Below, piece by piece: positions 47,240 to 58,240 of a DNA stretch of 64,000 bases; within the stretch, counting starts at the first letter, position 1, and each line of letters starts with the position of its first letter. Under the pieces are notes generated by a model that saw only the letters and a list, made by a program, of their open reading frames with translations, made no database searches and was not told the origin of the DNA. The translations under genes and the position numbers were made by a program. Source of the DNA: Hibiscus mutabilis (lineage: Eukaryota > Streptophyta > Magnoliopsida > Malvales > Malvaceae); contig CM033718.1 of NCBI GenBank assembly GCA_019671005.1, positions 32,752,508 through 32,816,507 of the forward strand, read 5' to 3'.

Positions 47240-48260
47240 ATGTATGCACCTACTGATAGGCGTGCCGTAAATGAACTGTGCCTCAGCTCCTCCTCGACAC
47301 AAGGAGACAATCTAAGGGCAAAATGACCCACCTCATCCTTCTCCAATGCCTCCCACTCAGCAGGAGTATCTGATGTCCATGGCCGAAATGATTAAGCAAG
47401 TGGTCATGCCTCTATGGCAATAACCACTTCCTCAGCCTGCTGAAACACCTTCATCTATTTTTGGAGCCCCTATTGACAAGCTCTATTAGTATCCAATTTA
47501 CACTTTTACATGCCAGTACCTGGAAAACCCTGAAGTAGCAGAGTATTGGCTAGAAAATATTCTCAAAATTTTGAATAAGTAGATGAAGTGTCCCGAGGAG
47601 CACAAGTTAGGGTGTGCCTTGGCCCTAATTTTTGAAGAAGCTCAGAGTTGGTAGGACACTGTGAAACTCACCGTACCTGAGCACCTAATCTCGTGGGACT
47701 TCTTCCTCCAGGAGTTTCGTAAGTAGTATGTCAGTGAACATTATTATATTGCTGAAAGACGCAAGAAATTCCACCACTTGAGACAAGGAGGAAGGCATGT
47801 AGAGTAGTATATCCACAATTTCTACAAATATGCGAGGTATGGTGTTGAAATCATACGAATGGAAAAAGAGAAATGCAGAATGTTCATTCATGGCCTCTTT
47901 GATGAACTAGGTCCTCTCTTCACTACCTTGGAGATAGAGGATTTCTAGACCTTGGTCAACCGAGCCATTGCTACTGAAGCCTCCCAAAAGGCCTATGAAA
48001 GAAGAAAGGGGAACCAAGCTCAAACTGATAAAAGGTCCCGAGATGATTCCAGACCTCTCATGCCTCGGAAAAAGGGTAGACAGTGGGATCAGAAGTCTAC
48101 CACTTTTCACCAACTGCCACAGGTGGAATATGTGCTGCAATCCCAATCTCTAGGGACATTTGCTGCAATCCCAAGCCTTGGACAGTGCTGCAAACATTTC
48201 GGATCCTGTTACCTTTGTGGCAAGTATAGCAACTTTATAAGGTAGTGTCCGTAGAATCCA
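47240..48260 (+). pseudogene. Element B gag
   Basis: Starts MYAPTDRRAVNE at 47240, aligned with MSAPTDRRAINE of C, which supports this start. Capsid-like part: NPEVAEYWLENILKILNK, KLGCALALIFEEAQSW, WDFFLQEFRK and EKCRMFIHGLFDELGPLF. The knuckle at 48207-48248 reads CYLCGKYSNFIR, stop, C: the His ligand is Asn and a stop falls inside. At least six stops in all, many explained by CAG/TGG to TAG changes. Confidence 0.86.
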
Positions 48261-48440
48261 AATGCTCCTACCTCTGTGGCTTCTCAAAATAATCTGAAAA
48301 AGGGAAAAGGAGCGAGACAAGTGCCATCTAGATCCACAAGGAGACCACGCAGCACCAATGATCCTTCAGTTGGACGCGATCCTCAAACCTCAGCCCAGAT
48401 GTATCATGCATGAGGCCAAGAGCATAAGGACGATCTAGAT

Positions 48441-48740
48441 GTGATTGCAGGTATGGTGGAATTATGTTATGATCTTGTTTATGCTTTGGTAGACCCAGGC
48501 TCTACGCATTCCTTCATTAGTGAACCATTGATTGCAAAGTATGCATTAGAGTATGAGCTAGTCACTTCCGAGATTGTTGTCTATAACCCACTAAGATATA
48601 GTATGGTTATTCGATTGATCTGTAAAGATTATCCTTTGAAGATCCAAGGGATCCCGTTTCTGGCTAACTTGACGACCTTTCCCTTCTGCGAGTTTGATCT
48701 TATCCTAGGTCTTGAACGGTTAGCAGAACATCAAGCCTGA
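48441..48740 (+). pseudogene. Element B aspartic protease
   Basis: 99-residue open stretch: YALVDPGSTHSFISEPLIAK with DPG where DSG or DTG is required, then IRLICKDYPLKIQGIPFLA and FCEFDLILGLERLAEHQA. It directly follows the gag tail and precedes the RT linker KIENVPIVKEFPDVFPD. The Ser/Thr to Pro change in the catalytic triplet should inactivate it. Confidence 0.85.
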
Positions 48741-48744
48741 GTAG

Positions 48745-49780
48745 AATTGAAGTGCTATGGTGTCCAAGGAAGATCCAAAGATCGAGAATGTACCAATTGT
48801 GAAAGAATTCCCTGATGTGTTTCCCGATAAACTTTTGAGACTCCCTCCGACCCGAGAACTATAATTCAGAATTGAAGTGCAATCGGGGACTACACCAGTC
48901 TCCATTGCTCCGTACAAGATGGCCCCAATTGAATTAAAAGAATTGAAGGCCCAAATCTAATATCTTTTGGACAAGGGATTTATACGACCGAGTATTTCAT
49001 TCTGGGGAGCACCGGTTTTGTTTGTCAAGAAGAAGGGTAGGTCGATGCGTCTATGCATTGAATATCGTCAATTGAATAGAGTGACAATCAATAACAAGTA
49101 CCCGCTGCATAGGATCGATGATCTCTTCGATCAATTGAAAGATGCTTCCGTCTTCTCTAGGATAGACTTGTGATCCGGGTATTATTAAATCCTAGTGAAG
49201 GAATCTGATGTTCTGAAAACTACCTCCTAAACTAGATATGAACATTATGAATTTCTAGTAATGCCTATTGGGCTTACAAATGCACTTGCAGCTTTCATGG
49301 ATTCAATGAATCATGTATTCTGGCTCTATCTAGACAAGTTCGTGGTTGTGTTCATAGATGACATCTTGATTTACTCCAAAAACACAACCACTCATGAAGA
49401 ACTTCTCCGGGTTGTGCTACAGACTCTCTGGGAGAAACAACTATACGCTAAGTTTAGCAAATGTGAGTTCTGACTATCTAAAGTATCCTTTCTAGGACAT
49501 GTGATCTCTTCTGTGGGAATTCAAGTTGACCCAAAGAAGATTCAAGCAATCCTTGATTGGATTCCTTCAAAGAATGTTAGAGAAGTTCGTAGCTTTCTGG
49601 GCCTTGTTGGCTACTATCATAGATTTGTCAAAGGGTTCTTGATGAGTCCTGCACCCTTAACGAAGCTTCTCCATAAAGAAACCCCATTGTATGGACGGTC
49701 GAGCAGCAAAGGAGTTTTGATAAACTTAAGCAAGTCCCGACACATGCCCCTGTTTTTTTGCAACCCGAATTAGGCAAAGT
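48745..49780 (+). pseudogene. Element B reverse transcriptase
   Basis: All gypsy RT blocks are recognisable: GFIRPSISFWGAPVLFVKKK, MRLCIEYRQLNRVTINNKYP, DASVFSRIDL then stop (SGYY follows), HYEFLVMPIGLTNALAAF, and FVVVFIDDILIYSK with the FIDD pair intact at about 49350-49362. The thumb reads KFSKCEF stop LSKVSFLGHVIS and VDPKKIQAILDW, PLTKLLHKETP. At least four in-frame stops; the protein is not made whole. RT copies the element RNA into DNA. Confidence 0.88.
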
Positions 49781-49784
49781 CTTC

Positions 49785-49951
49785 ACCATATATAGTGATG
49801 CATCCCACTTGGGATAAGGTTGTGTGCTTATGCAAGAAGGAAGAGTCATTGCTTGTGCCTCACGTCAGCTTAAACAATACGAGCTAAACTATCTAACTCA
49901 TGATTTGGAGTTAGGTGCTTTTGTGTTTGCCTTAAAAATTTGGAGGCACTA
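49785..49951 (+). pseudogene. Element B RNase H, N-terminal part
   Basis: Reads FTIYSDASHLG, stop, GCVLMQEGRVIACASRQLKQ and YLTHDLELGAFVFALKIWRH, then breaks at 49951. Compared with C (61640-61810) the rest of RNase H and about 0.9 kb of integrase are deleted, and the break falls one or two bases before the GTAAC of the intron-like segment. Confidence 0.85.
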
Positions 49952-49952
49952 G

Positions 49953-50018
49953 GTAACAATATATTCCTTTTATCCATATGTATAAATATTCTGTATCAAT
50001 CCTGATTCTTCCTTGTAG
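49953..50018 (+). other. Intron-like GT...AG segment in B integrase (66 bp)
   Basis: Begins GTAACAATAT and ends TTCTTCCTTGTAG, followed at once by ATTTTGGAAGATATG (codons for I-L-E-D-M). It has an in-frame TAA. The corresponding segment in C is 62767-62833 with the same start and the same last 13 bases. A has no insertion here. Read as a short spliceosomal intron; not proven. Confidence 0.6.
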
Positions 50019-50770
50019 ATTTTGGAAGATATGCTCCGAGCATGTGTTATTGACTTCTAAAATATGTGGGAAAAATCCCTGCCTTTGGTGGAATTTGCTT
50101 ACAACAATTGCTACCAAGTCTTGATTCAAATGGCACCTTATGAAGCTTTGTATGGAAGGAGATGTAGAACTCCTCTTTGTTGGACCGATCTTGGTGAATG
50201 CAAGGTGTTAGATCCTGACTTACTTCGGGAAACCGAATAAAGGGTGACCATTATCAGTGATCGGTTCAAAGCTACATTCCATCAGCAAAGGCCTATGCTG
50301 ACTTGAGAATGAGGGACATCCAATACGAGGTTGGTGAAAAAGCCTTCCTTAAAGTGTCTCCATTGAAGAAGATCTTTCATTTTTGCAAAAGGGGGAAGCT
50401 GATTCCTCGTTTCATTGGCCCATTCAAGGTAATCGAGAGAATTGGACCTGTTGCGTATTGGCTAGCCCTCCCAGAGAAGTTAAGTCAAATTCATAATGTC
50501 TTTCACGTGTCTATGCTACGGAAGTACGGGTCCGATCCCTCCCATGTGATCGAGCTAGAGTTTGTGGAGGTTCAATCCAATCTGACGTACGATGAGGCAC
50601 CTGTGAAGATCATCGCACGAGAAGTCAAGAGGCTTCAAAACTAATCTGTGCCACTAGTAATAGTCCTCTAGAGAAGTTATTCGGTTGAGGAAGCAACGTA
50701 GGAATCGGAAAATGATGATGCAAAAGCAGTTGCCCCATCTGTTCAACTAGAGTGAAAATTTGATGACGAA
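50019..50770 (+). pseudogene. Element B integrase C-terminal part and chromodomain-like tail
   Basis: ILEDMLRACVIDF, stop, NMWEKSLPLVEFAYNNC, then MAPYEALYGRRCRTPLCWTD and LRETE stop. Open from 50303: DIQYEVGEKAFLKVSPLKKI, RFIGPFKVIERIGPVAYW and SQIHNVFHVSMLRKYGSDPS. The tail DEAPVKIIAREVKRLQN and VEEAT match the chromodomain of C and A. A frame change lies near 50285 and stops at about 50641 and 50670. Confidence 0.86.
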
Positions 50771-50777
50771 TTTTCTT

Positions 50778-50789
50778 AAAGGGAAGAGT
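50778..50789 (+). other. Element B polypurine tract
   Basis: AAAGGGAAGAGT directly before the 3' LTR start TGTCAAATCC. Primes plus-strand synthesis in the family. Confidence 0.8.
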
Positions 50790-53094
50790 TGTCAAATCCT
50801 AAAAATAGACGTAGTCAGAATTTGGTTCCAGTGATCAGAAATTCTATAACCGGCTGAGCCGAATGATGTAATTTCTCCAACCTTTGTATTCCATTGTAAA
50901 GTAATGGAAGCTGTTGGAACTTAAATTGAATTGTGGGATCTTTTTGTAAGAAACTCAAAGTTGAAATGGTTGAAAATGTACTAGGCGTATTGAAACGGTA
51001 AGACCAATATCGATACGGCCTAACTGCCCATAACTAACTTACCAAATTTGGCCTAACCATATCAAAACGGCCATAAGGTGTATCAACACGGGTCTCTACA
51101 GAAATTGGTATTAGTGACTAAATTGATAGGAATGGAAATTTAAAGGATGACTCACCTCCTTGCTTATCACCCCTCACGTGGTATAACTCTGAAAAGGGGG
51201 ACTAATGACCATTGATTGCCTAGAATTGAGAAAAAAAAAGAGATAAAGTGATGGAAATAATTAAATAAGCTTTCCCTTGCTAAGAGGAAAGCACCCTATT
51301 GGTCCTTGGATAGGTGAAGAATAATTAAAATGATAAATCCCTAATAAAAGATTAAAGGGAAGCTTTCATCTTTGTTTCTAATATCCCCCGAAACCAAAAT
51401 TTCCCTTGCCTTGCAAAACAAGCACACACCTCCATTGTTGTCTTATCCGTTGAACTCAACCATACACCTTTCCTATTGAGCCTCTTAAGTCCAAGTTTTC
51501 TTTGATTCAAAGGTATTGCTCCATAGCTATCAATTGGGTAAGTAAAAGCCCTCAATCAATTATTAAATTCCATGAATATTTGGGGATTAATTTCAAGTCA
51601 AATTACTAAGCCTAATCTTTGAAATGAGTGTTGATGTCGTTATGTTGATTATAACGATTCTTTATGTTATTTATTAACTTGAGAATTGAAGGAAATCAAT
51701 TCATCATTCCCAATCAAGTCTAGGAGCAAAATATTTGAAATCCGAGAATAGTAAAAGCTCTCGTGCACTAGGTGAGTGTAGTTGAGTCAAGGGATAGGCT
51801 AGGTGCCATCCCGTTGCATTTGTTTTGTGATTATGTTTGCATGTAGTTAAAGGCTCAAGTAGAGCAAGCTTTGTGGATGCTAATGGTGAGCATGGTAAGT
51901 CTTCGATATGGTTGATATGTTATAAGCTTATGTGCGATAATCAAGATATGTTATATGTGAGATTGATATGAATAATCCATGACATGTGATATATGGACCT
52001 AAGGCTCAATTTCATTTTTGTTATGTTATGGCCTAGGGGCTCCAAAGGTAAGATTTGTGATGATATCTGAAATTGGACAATTGTGGACACTGGATACAAT
52101 TGGCATGCATAGGATTATTTGAGCTCACTAATTAAGGGATTAGACTACGGCCCAAGGCTACGACCTATATGTGTGGTGAAATATGGACGGCTTATGTATG
52201 GGACTATCCAGAGCTACAGCTCAAGGCTACAACCTATTTCTAATATGTGTGGTGTACAGGGGAATCCGCGTATCCATTGATTACCATATCCAAGGGAAAT
52301 GATATGTTTATATGATTTATAATTGCTATGTGGAATCATGACTATTGACTTTGAATATGTTTTATTGTGGTTGATGCTATGTAAAATGTCACCCAAGCAT
52401 GCTTATATGTTATTCATGCATTTGATAAGCTGGTTGTGTATTTGTTATAACTACCTCACTAGGCTATATAAGCCTAACATTCATGTGTCTCATGCATTTC
52501 AGAATCTTGAAGTATTTTGGGCTTCGATCGTGTAGTTGCAGTTGCAAGTCACTTTCATCGATACTATGTATGTCTATATATTGCTTTGAACTCCTAGTAA
52601 GGTGGCATATGGTTTAGACAAGTTGTATTTGCATATTTTGATATGTGTGAAATAGCCTAATAGTGCGTAGGTGTTAAATCTGAAAGTTGGCATGTTTATA
52701 AAATGGAAAACTAGTCAAAATGAGCTTAGAGGCACCAAAAGGTAAAATCCTAGTAAATGAATTCAAAATGCCCAAAAATTTTGCATGCAACTAGAATTAT
52801 AGATTAATAACTTGCTGGTAAATTTTCCTAGATTTGGACATCGTTCAACAAGTTAATTTGAATAAAAACCAGATAAAATCTATCATTACAAGACAGGCGT
52901 ATCGATACGGGTCAAGTTGTATCGGTACGACCTTGCATATTTGGACCTAAGAAAATAGGGCGTATCAATACGGGTCAAGCTATATCGATACGGATCTCGG
53001 CAGTGAGGTCTAGAAAATTAATTGCATTAGTATGGCCTTGGGGTGTACCGAAATGGGTCAACCTTGGTCAACACGTATCAATACAGGCTTGTAT
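50790..53094 (+). repeat. Element B 3' LTR, cut by element C
   Basis: TGTCAAATCC onward aligns with 40479-42765. Interrupted after CAGGCTTGTAT at 53094, where C begins; in the intact 5' LTR the sequence continues GTCTCGATACGAGC. Contains the GTATCGATAC clusters at about 50988-51095 and 52885-53090, hairpin 52460-52476 and box 52590-52608. Confidence 0.92.
52460..52476 (+). promoter_or_regulatory. LTR hairpin, B 3' LTR
   Basis: TAGGCT ATATA AGCCTA, identical to 42144-42160. Confidence 0.56.
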
Positions 53095-53936
53095 TGTCAC
53101 ATCTCGAAAGCTGGCCTAGTCAGAAGTAGGTTCGATGATTGGAAATTTTGAATCCGATGTGTTAAATGTTTGTAAGGATTGACGTTTACCCCTCTTGTAT
53201 AATGAAGTTACATTTTGGTCCTATTTGAGTGAATGAACTTCCTTATACGAAATTTAAAGCCAAAAATGCAAATTTTGCGCTAGGCATATCGATACGGTCA
53301 AGCCAGTATCAATACGGTCCAACTGCTAATAACTAACTTACCCATTTTAGCATGGACATACCGATACGGCCACGAGTGTATCAATACAAGTCCCCTATTT
53401 CAAATCTGCTTAAAGTTTAATTGGAGAGAAATTGAAGCAAGGTACTTACTCACCTCCTTGCTTGGCCTTTCCCACGTGAAAGTTATCAAAAAATATGACT
53501 ATTGAAGTCATTAGCCAACTTGGAAAGTGAATGACCATTGGGTTTAGGAAAACCCTTGGATAGAGGAAATGTTCCTTTTGGTTGAAGGATAGGTGAGCAA
53601 TGATTAGAATGGCCAAATAAGTATTGAAAGAATGAAAAAATGTGAAGTTCTCATCTTTTGAACTCCCGAAAGCAAAACCAAAAATCTTGTCTTCAAATAA
53701 GGAAGCTCCTCCATTGTTGTCTTCAACTTCAAGCAAGCACACACCTCATTTGTTGGCCACCGTAAACTCAAGTGTTCTTTAATTTGAAGGCTACATCGGT
53801 TGGGTAAGAAGAAGGCTCCATTATAAGGAGCTAAGGCTCAATTCCGATTCTGAGATGCTATGGCCTACGGGCATAAAGGTAAGTTATATGATGAAATATG
53901 TGTAACCTTGGATATTTGTGACTTTTGGATACAATT

Positions 53937-53990
53937 GGCATGTCATAGGGTTATTTGAGCTCGTATAAGTAAGTGATTGGGCTACGGTCC
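53937..53990 (+). promoter_or_regulatory. Shared LTR module (C 5' LTR)
   Basis: GGCATGTC 53937-53944, GAGCTC 53957-53962 and GGGCTACGGTCC 53979-53990. Confidence 0.57.
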
Positions 53991-54312
53991 GAGGCTACGG
54001 CCTATATGTCGGGGAGATAAGGATGTATTGTGTAAGGGACCATCTGGAGCTACCGCTCAAGGCTACGAGCTATTTTCCATTATGTGTGTGGTGTAAACGT
54101 GAATCCGTGTATCCACTTGTTATATTGTCCAAGGGAATTTAATTGTGTATAGGCTTCATTATGATTATGTGAAATTATAATAAATAGCCTAAGCTTGAGA
54201 CCTTGAGATTAAAAGAATACGATTATGATAATTAAGTATGCCAATATGCCATTCATGTTCATAGCATGCCATTTATGTATTGTCATTGCTTACGTTGTTA
54301 TGGCTGCCCCGC

Positions 54313-54329
54313 TAGGCTATGTAAGCCTA
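54313..54329 (+). promoter_or_regulatory. LTR hairpin, C 5' LTR
   Basis: TAGGCT ATGTA AGCCTA; stem as in B, one loop base differs. A CATTTCAGG follows within 35 bp, and the CTCCTAG box is 117 bp downstream. Confidence 0.57.
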
Positions 54330-54734
54330 ACATATGTGTGCCTCATGCATTTCAGGATCTTGAGATTTTCCGAACCCTGATCGTGTAATCTCCTGGCTGC
54401 AAATCACTTCTACAAGCTATATGTATGTCTACTTTTTTTCCCGAACTCCTAGTACGGTGGCATAAGGTTTAAATGTGTCGTGATGACTTATTTTGATGTT
54501 GTTGTATAAGCATAAAAATACCTAGGTGTTGTATGTGCAATATGGTATGTTTAGAGTTTGGGAAATTGGTTAAATAAGCTTATAGGCCCTAATTGGTAAA
54601 ATCGTAGTAAATGGATTCGAATCGCCCTAAAATTTGTCATGCTATTAGAATTACTGCTTTAAAGTTGCTGGTAAAATTTGAATATCTATTGGATAGGTAA
54701 ATCGAATAAAAACTAATAAAAATCTATCATTACA

Positions 54735-55030
54735 GGTCAGGCGTATCGATATGGGTTATGGAGTATCGATACGGCCAGGCATAATTTGGCTTTAGAGACA
54801 GGGCGTATCAATACGATTAAGGCATATCGGTACTGAAATTAAACACTAGAAATTGGAGTGAAAAATGGTATCGATACGGTCTAATAGAGTATCGATACGG
54901 GGTCAACGCAGTCAGCTCGTATTGATACGAGCTTAGTTGTATCAGTACAGGTTTAACGTCTGTCTAATTTGGAAATCTAAAAATTGGGCTTAGCGTATCG
55001 ATACAGTGCTTAGGGTATCGATACGATGTT
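54735..55030 (+). repeat. Cluster of GTATCGATACGG words in C 5' LTR
   Basis: About ten copies or near-copies in 300 bp, including GAGTATCGATACGG (about 54761), GGTATCGATACGG (about 54868), GAGTATCGATACGG (about 54888), GCGTATCGATACAG (about 54993) and GGTATCGATACGA (about 55012). Spacing is irregular, about 20-30 bp, so this is a motif cluster and not a simple satellite. Confidence 0.8.
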
Positions 55031-55432
55031 AGTTAATTATGTTATTAAGAATAAAGAGAAGTTTTGGACAGTTTACAAAATGGTCACTAAAGTCATATTG
55101 TTTTATTGGTTAGGTAAATGATATCCGATAGAATCAAAACTTCACAGATTAATAATTGGATGGTTTAATTACAAGTTGGTAATAAACAATTTGGATTAGG
55201 ATCGCTAATCTATTAATTTTATGATTTAGTCCGTTTAGTTTAAAAAGTTTAAATTGACCCAAATTTCTGATAAGATTAGTAACGAATAAGTTTGTCAAGT
55301 CTTAAGAATGATTAATAAGACATTCTGAATAAGTCCTGAACCCCGAGTCCATCTCTGAAATTCCAAATTTGGTTTTCGATAACATTTTCCGACCCGGTTC
55401 TCTACCAGACTGGGAAGGGGGTGTTATAATTG

Positions 55433-55444
55433 TGGTATCAAAGC
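55433..55444 (+). other. Element C primer binding site (tRNA-iMet type)
   Basis: TGGTATCAAAGC, one mismatch from the iMet complement, four bases after the LTR. Confidence 0.87.
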
Positions 55445-55583
55445 CTAAGTTTAGTCGATCTAGGACTAAACTGAAACCCGTTATGAGTCTATATGTACTT
55501 ATGCCACCTAGGAATTATTTGTATATGTTATCTATGACTTGCAGCTTACACGATTCAATCTTTTTGTATGATTAGATCTGAAA

Positions 55584-56688
55584 ATGTCTGCGCCTACTGA
55601 TAGACGCGCTATTAATGAACCAAATCCCGACTCCTCGACTCAGGGGGATAATCTGAGGGTCGAAGCCAGGGCTGAACAAGTTGGGCAGAATGACCCACCT
55701 TGTCCCCCTCCGATGCTTGCAGCTTAGCATAAGTATCTTATGTCAATGGCCGATATGATTAAGCAAGTGGTTGTGTCTCTTCGGCACGAACCACTTCCTC
55801 AACTTGCCAAAATCACTCAGTCAGTTTCTTGAGCCCATATCGACAAGCTCAAACAATATCCAATTTATACATTTACTGACAAGACTTGGATAATCCCGAG
55901 ATCGCAGGATATTGGATGAAGAATACGCTCAAAGTTCTGAATAAGTAAATGAAGTGCCTTGAGAATAACAAGCTAGAGTGTGCCTTGGCTTTGATCGTCG
56001 AAGAAGCACAAAATTGGTGGGACATCGTGACGCTCACTGTGCCCGAACACTAAGTTACATGGGACTTTTTCCTTGAAGAGTTCTGCAAAAAGTACGTCAG
56101 TGACCACTACATCACTGAGAGGCATAAGAAGTTCCTCCATCTGCGACAAGGGAGAAGGCCCATGGAGCAGTACATCCACAACTTCTTCAAATATGTAAGA
56201 TATGGTACCGAGATCATCCGCACAGAGAAGGAAAAGTGTCGGATATTCATAGACAGCCTATGTGATGAATTACGTCCTCTCTTTGTTGCTATAGAGATAG
56301 AGGACTTTCAGACTCTTGTCAACCGAGCCATTACTATTAAAGCCTGCTAGAGGGCTTCTAAAAGAAGGAAAGGGAATCAAGCCCAATCTAATAAGAGATT
56401 CCGTGATGATTCCAAACCTCATGTGCCTTGGAAGAAGGGTAGACAGTGGGATCAGAAGGCTGCTACCTTCCATCAACTACCTAGGTCAGGTTATGTGCCA
56501 CAATTTCTATCTTCGGGGACGACTATTGCTCGTACAATGTCTGCTGATAGTACGGGCAGTTTCGTGAAGGGATCTCAGATCCCTTTATACAACTTCTATC
56601 AGAAGAGGCACCCTGGGCAGTGCCGAAGACAATCTAGATCGTGCAATCTCTACGGTGAATCAGGCCACTTCATCAGGCAGTGTTCGTA
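55584..56688 (+). pseudogene. Element C gag
   Basis: Starts MSAPTDRRAINEPNPDSSTQ at 55584, parallel to B's start. After early stops the capsid-like part continues: NKLECALALIVEEAQNWW-type residues near 55970-56020, QYIHNFFKYVRYGTEIIRTE and CRIFIDSLCDELRPLF (open 56162-56350). The tail FYQKRHPGQCRRQ precedes a knuckle at 56642-56683, CNLYGESGHFIRQC, whose second Cys is Tyr. Several stops and frame changes. Note the knuckle lost a metal ligand here, as in B but at another position. Confidence 0.85.
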
Positions 56689-56874
56689 GAATCCAAATGC
56701 CCCTACTATCGTGACTTCTCAGAATAATCCTAACAGAGGAAGGAGAGCAAAGCAGGTGCCATCTGGATTCGCGAGGAGACCTCGCAACACCAATGCCCTT
56801 CCAGCTAGTCGTGACCCTCAGACTTCAGCCCAGATTACCATGTTCGGGGTTGTTAGCAGGAGGATGATCCTGAT

Positions 56875-57288
56875 TTGATTGCAGGTATGGTGGAATTATG
56901 TTTTGATATTTTTTATGCTTTAATAGATCAAGGCTTTACGTATTCTTTCATAAGTGAACCGTTGATTGAAAAGTATGCCTTACACTCCGAACCTACTACT
57001 TTCGAGATTGTTGTTTCTAAGCCACTAGGTGATAGTGTGGTCATTTGGTTGATCTGTAATGCCTGCCCTATTAGGATCCAAGGGATCCCATTTCCAGCCA
57101 ACATGATGGCATTACCCTTTCGAGAGTTCGATCTCATCCTAGGCCTTGATTGGCTAGCTGAACATCGAGCATGGGTGGATTGTTCTAAGAAGAAGTTGTA
57201 TATCCGTGGACTTGGTAAGGAGAGTATAACATTGATGAAATCCAAACCCGAGCCTAAGAGGACTCTTATGTGTGCCATAGAGTCCTAA
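56875..57288 (+). pseudogene. Element C aspartic protease
   Basis: 137-residue open stretch, the longest protease remnant here: FYALIDQGFTYSFISEPLIE, then IWLICNACPIRIQGIPFPAN and FREFDLILGLDWLAEHRAWV, DCSKKKLYIRG. The catalytic triplet is DQG (56926-56934) in place of DSG/DTG, and the following STHSF is FTYSF, so activity is unlikely although the frame is open. Confidence 0.87.
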
Positions 57289-57294
57289 GAAGAT

Positions 57295-58240
57295 TTAAAG
57301 CTCGAGAATGTGCCTATAGTGAAAGAGTTTTTCGATGTGTTCCCAGATGAACTGTTGGGACTGCCTCTCACTCGAGAAGTGGAATTCGGGATAAAAGTGC
57401 AACTTGGGACAACTCTGATCTCTATTACTCCGTATAGAATGGCCCCGGTGGAGCTAAGAGAACTAAAGGTCCAAATCTAAGACCTTTTGGATAAGGGGTT
57501 CATCCAACCGAGTTCCACACGCTGGGCAGCACCAATGTTGTTTGTTAAGAAGAAAGATGGACCAATGCGTCTGTGCATTGACTATCATCAGCTGAATAAG
57601 GTTACAGTCAATAATAAGTATTCGTTACCGTGAATAGATGGACTTTTCGATCAGTTGAAAGATGTTGTCGTCTTCTCAAAGATAGATCTTTGATCCGGTA
57701 TTATCAAATGCTGGTGAAGGAGTTTGATGTTCCAAAGACTGACTTCCGAACTAGATATAGCCATTACGAATTCTTAGAAATGCCATTTGGGCTTATGAAT
57801 GCACCTGCAGCCTTCATGGACTTGATGAACAGTGTGTTCCAACCTTAACTAGATAAGTTCATGGTGGTGTTCATATATGACATTCTAATCTATTCGAAAG
57901 ATGCTGCTACTCATGAAGAACATCTCCGAATTCTGCTTCAGGCCCTTCGGGAAAAGCAACTATATGCCAAGTTCAGCAAATGTGAATTCTGGCTATCCGA
58001 AGTGTCCTTCCTAGGCCATGTGATCTCTTCTGCGTGGATTCAAGTCGACCCAAAGAAGATTTAAGCAATCCTTGATTGGATTCCTCCGAAGAATGTTGGA
58101 GAAGTTCGGAGTTTTTTGGGCCTTGCAGGCTACTATCATAGATTTGTTAAAGGGTTCTCACTGATTATTGCACCCTTGACGAAGCTTCTTCGTAAGGAAA
58201 CTCCATTTGTATGGATAGTGGATCAACAAAGGAGCTTTGA
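57295..58240 (+). pseudogene. Element C reverse transcriptase
   Basis: Blocks in order: VKEFFDVFPDELLGLP, VEFGIKVQLGTTLISITPYR, GFIQPSSTRWAAPMLFVKKK, MRLCIDYHQLNKVTVNNKYS, FSKIDL then stop, HYEFLEMPFGLMNAPAAF and FMVVFIYDILIYSK. The catalytic FIDD is FIYD (57870-57881): the first Asp is Tyr, so polymerase activity is lost. The thumb FSKCEFWLSEVSFLGHVIS follows. Stops lie at about 57478, 57630, 57690, 57846 and 58064. Ends at QQRSFD where solo LTR I enters. Confidence 0.9.

Larger units (their letters stand above)
40479..53094 (+). mobile_element. Element B: Tekay-like gypsy chromovirus (3' end beyond window)
   Basis: 5' LTR 40479-43245, PBS, leader interrupted by an inverted solo LTR of family A, gag, protease, RT, truncated RNase H, integrase C-terminus with an intron-like insertion, chromodomain-like tail, polypurine tract and 3' LTR from 50790. 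The 3' LTR is cut at 53094/53095 by element C, so its last ~460 bp lie right of the window. A deletion of about 0.9 kb removed the end of RNase H and most of integrase. Many stops. Related to C in both protein and LTR layout. Confidence 0.9.
53095..55428 (+). repeat. Element C 5' LTR (2334 bp)
   Basis: Starts TGTCACATCTCG and ends GTGTTATA (terminal CA mutated to TA). Two GTATCGATAC clusters (about 53280-53395 and 54735-55030), shared module 53937-53990, hairpin 54313-54329 and box 54446-54463, in the same order as in B. Confidence 0.92.

Noticed and set aside
53446..53742. 98-codon minus-strand frame in C's 5' LTR
   Set aside because: No domain; overlaps LTR sequence, and the equivalent part of B's LTR does not keep it.
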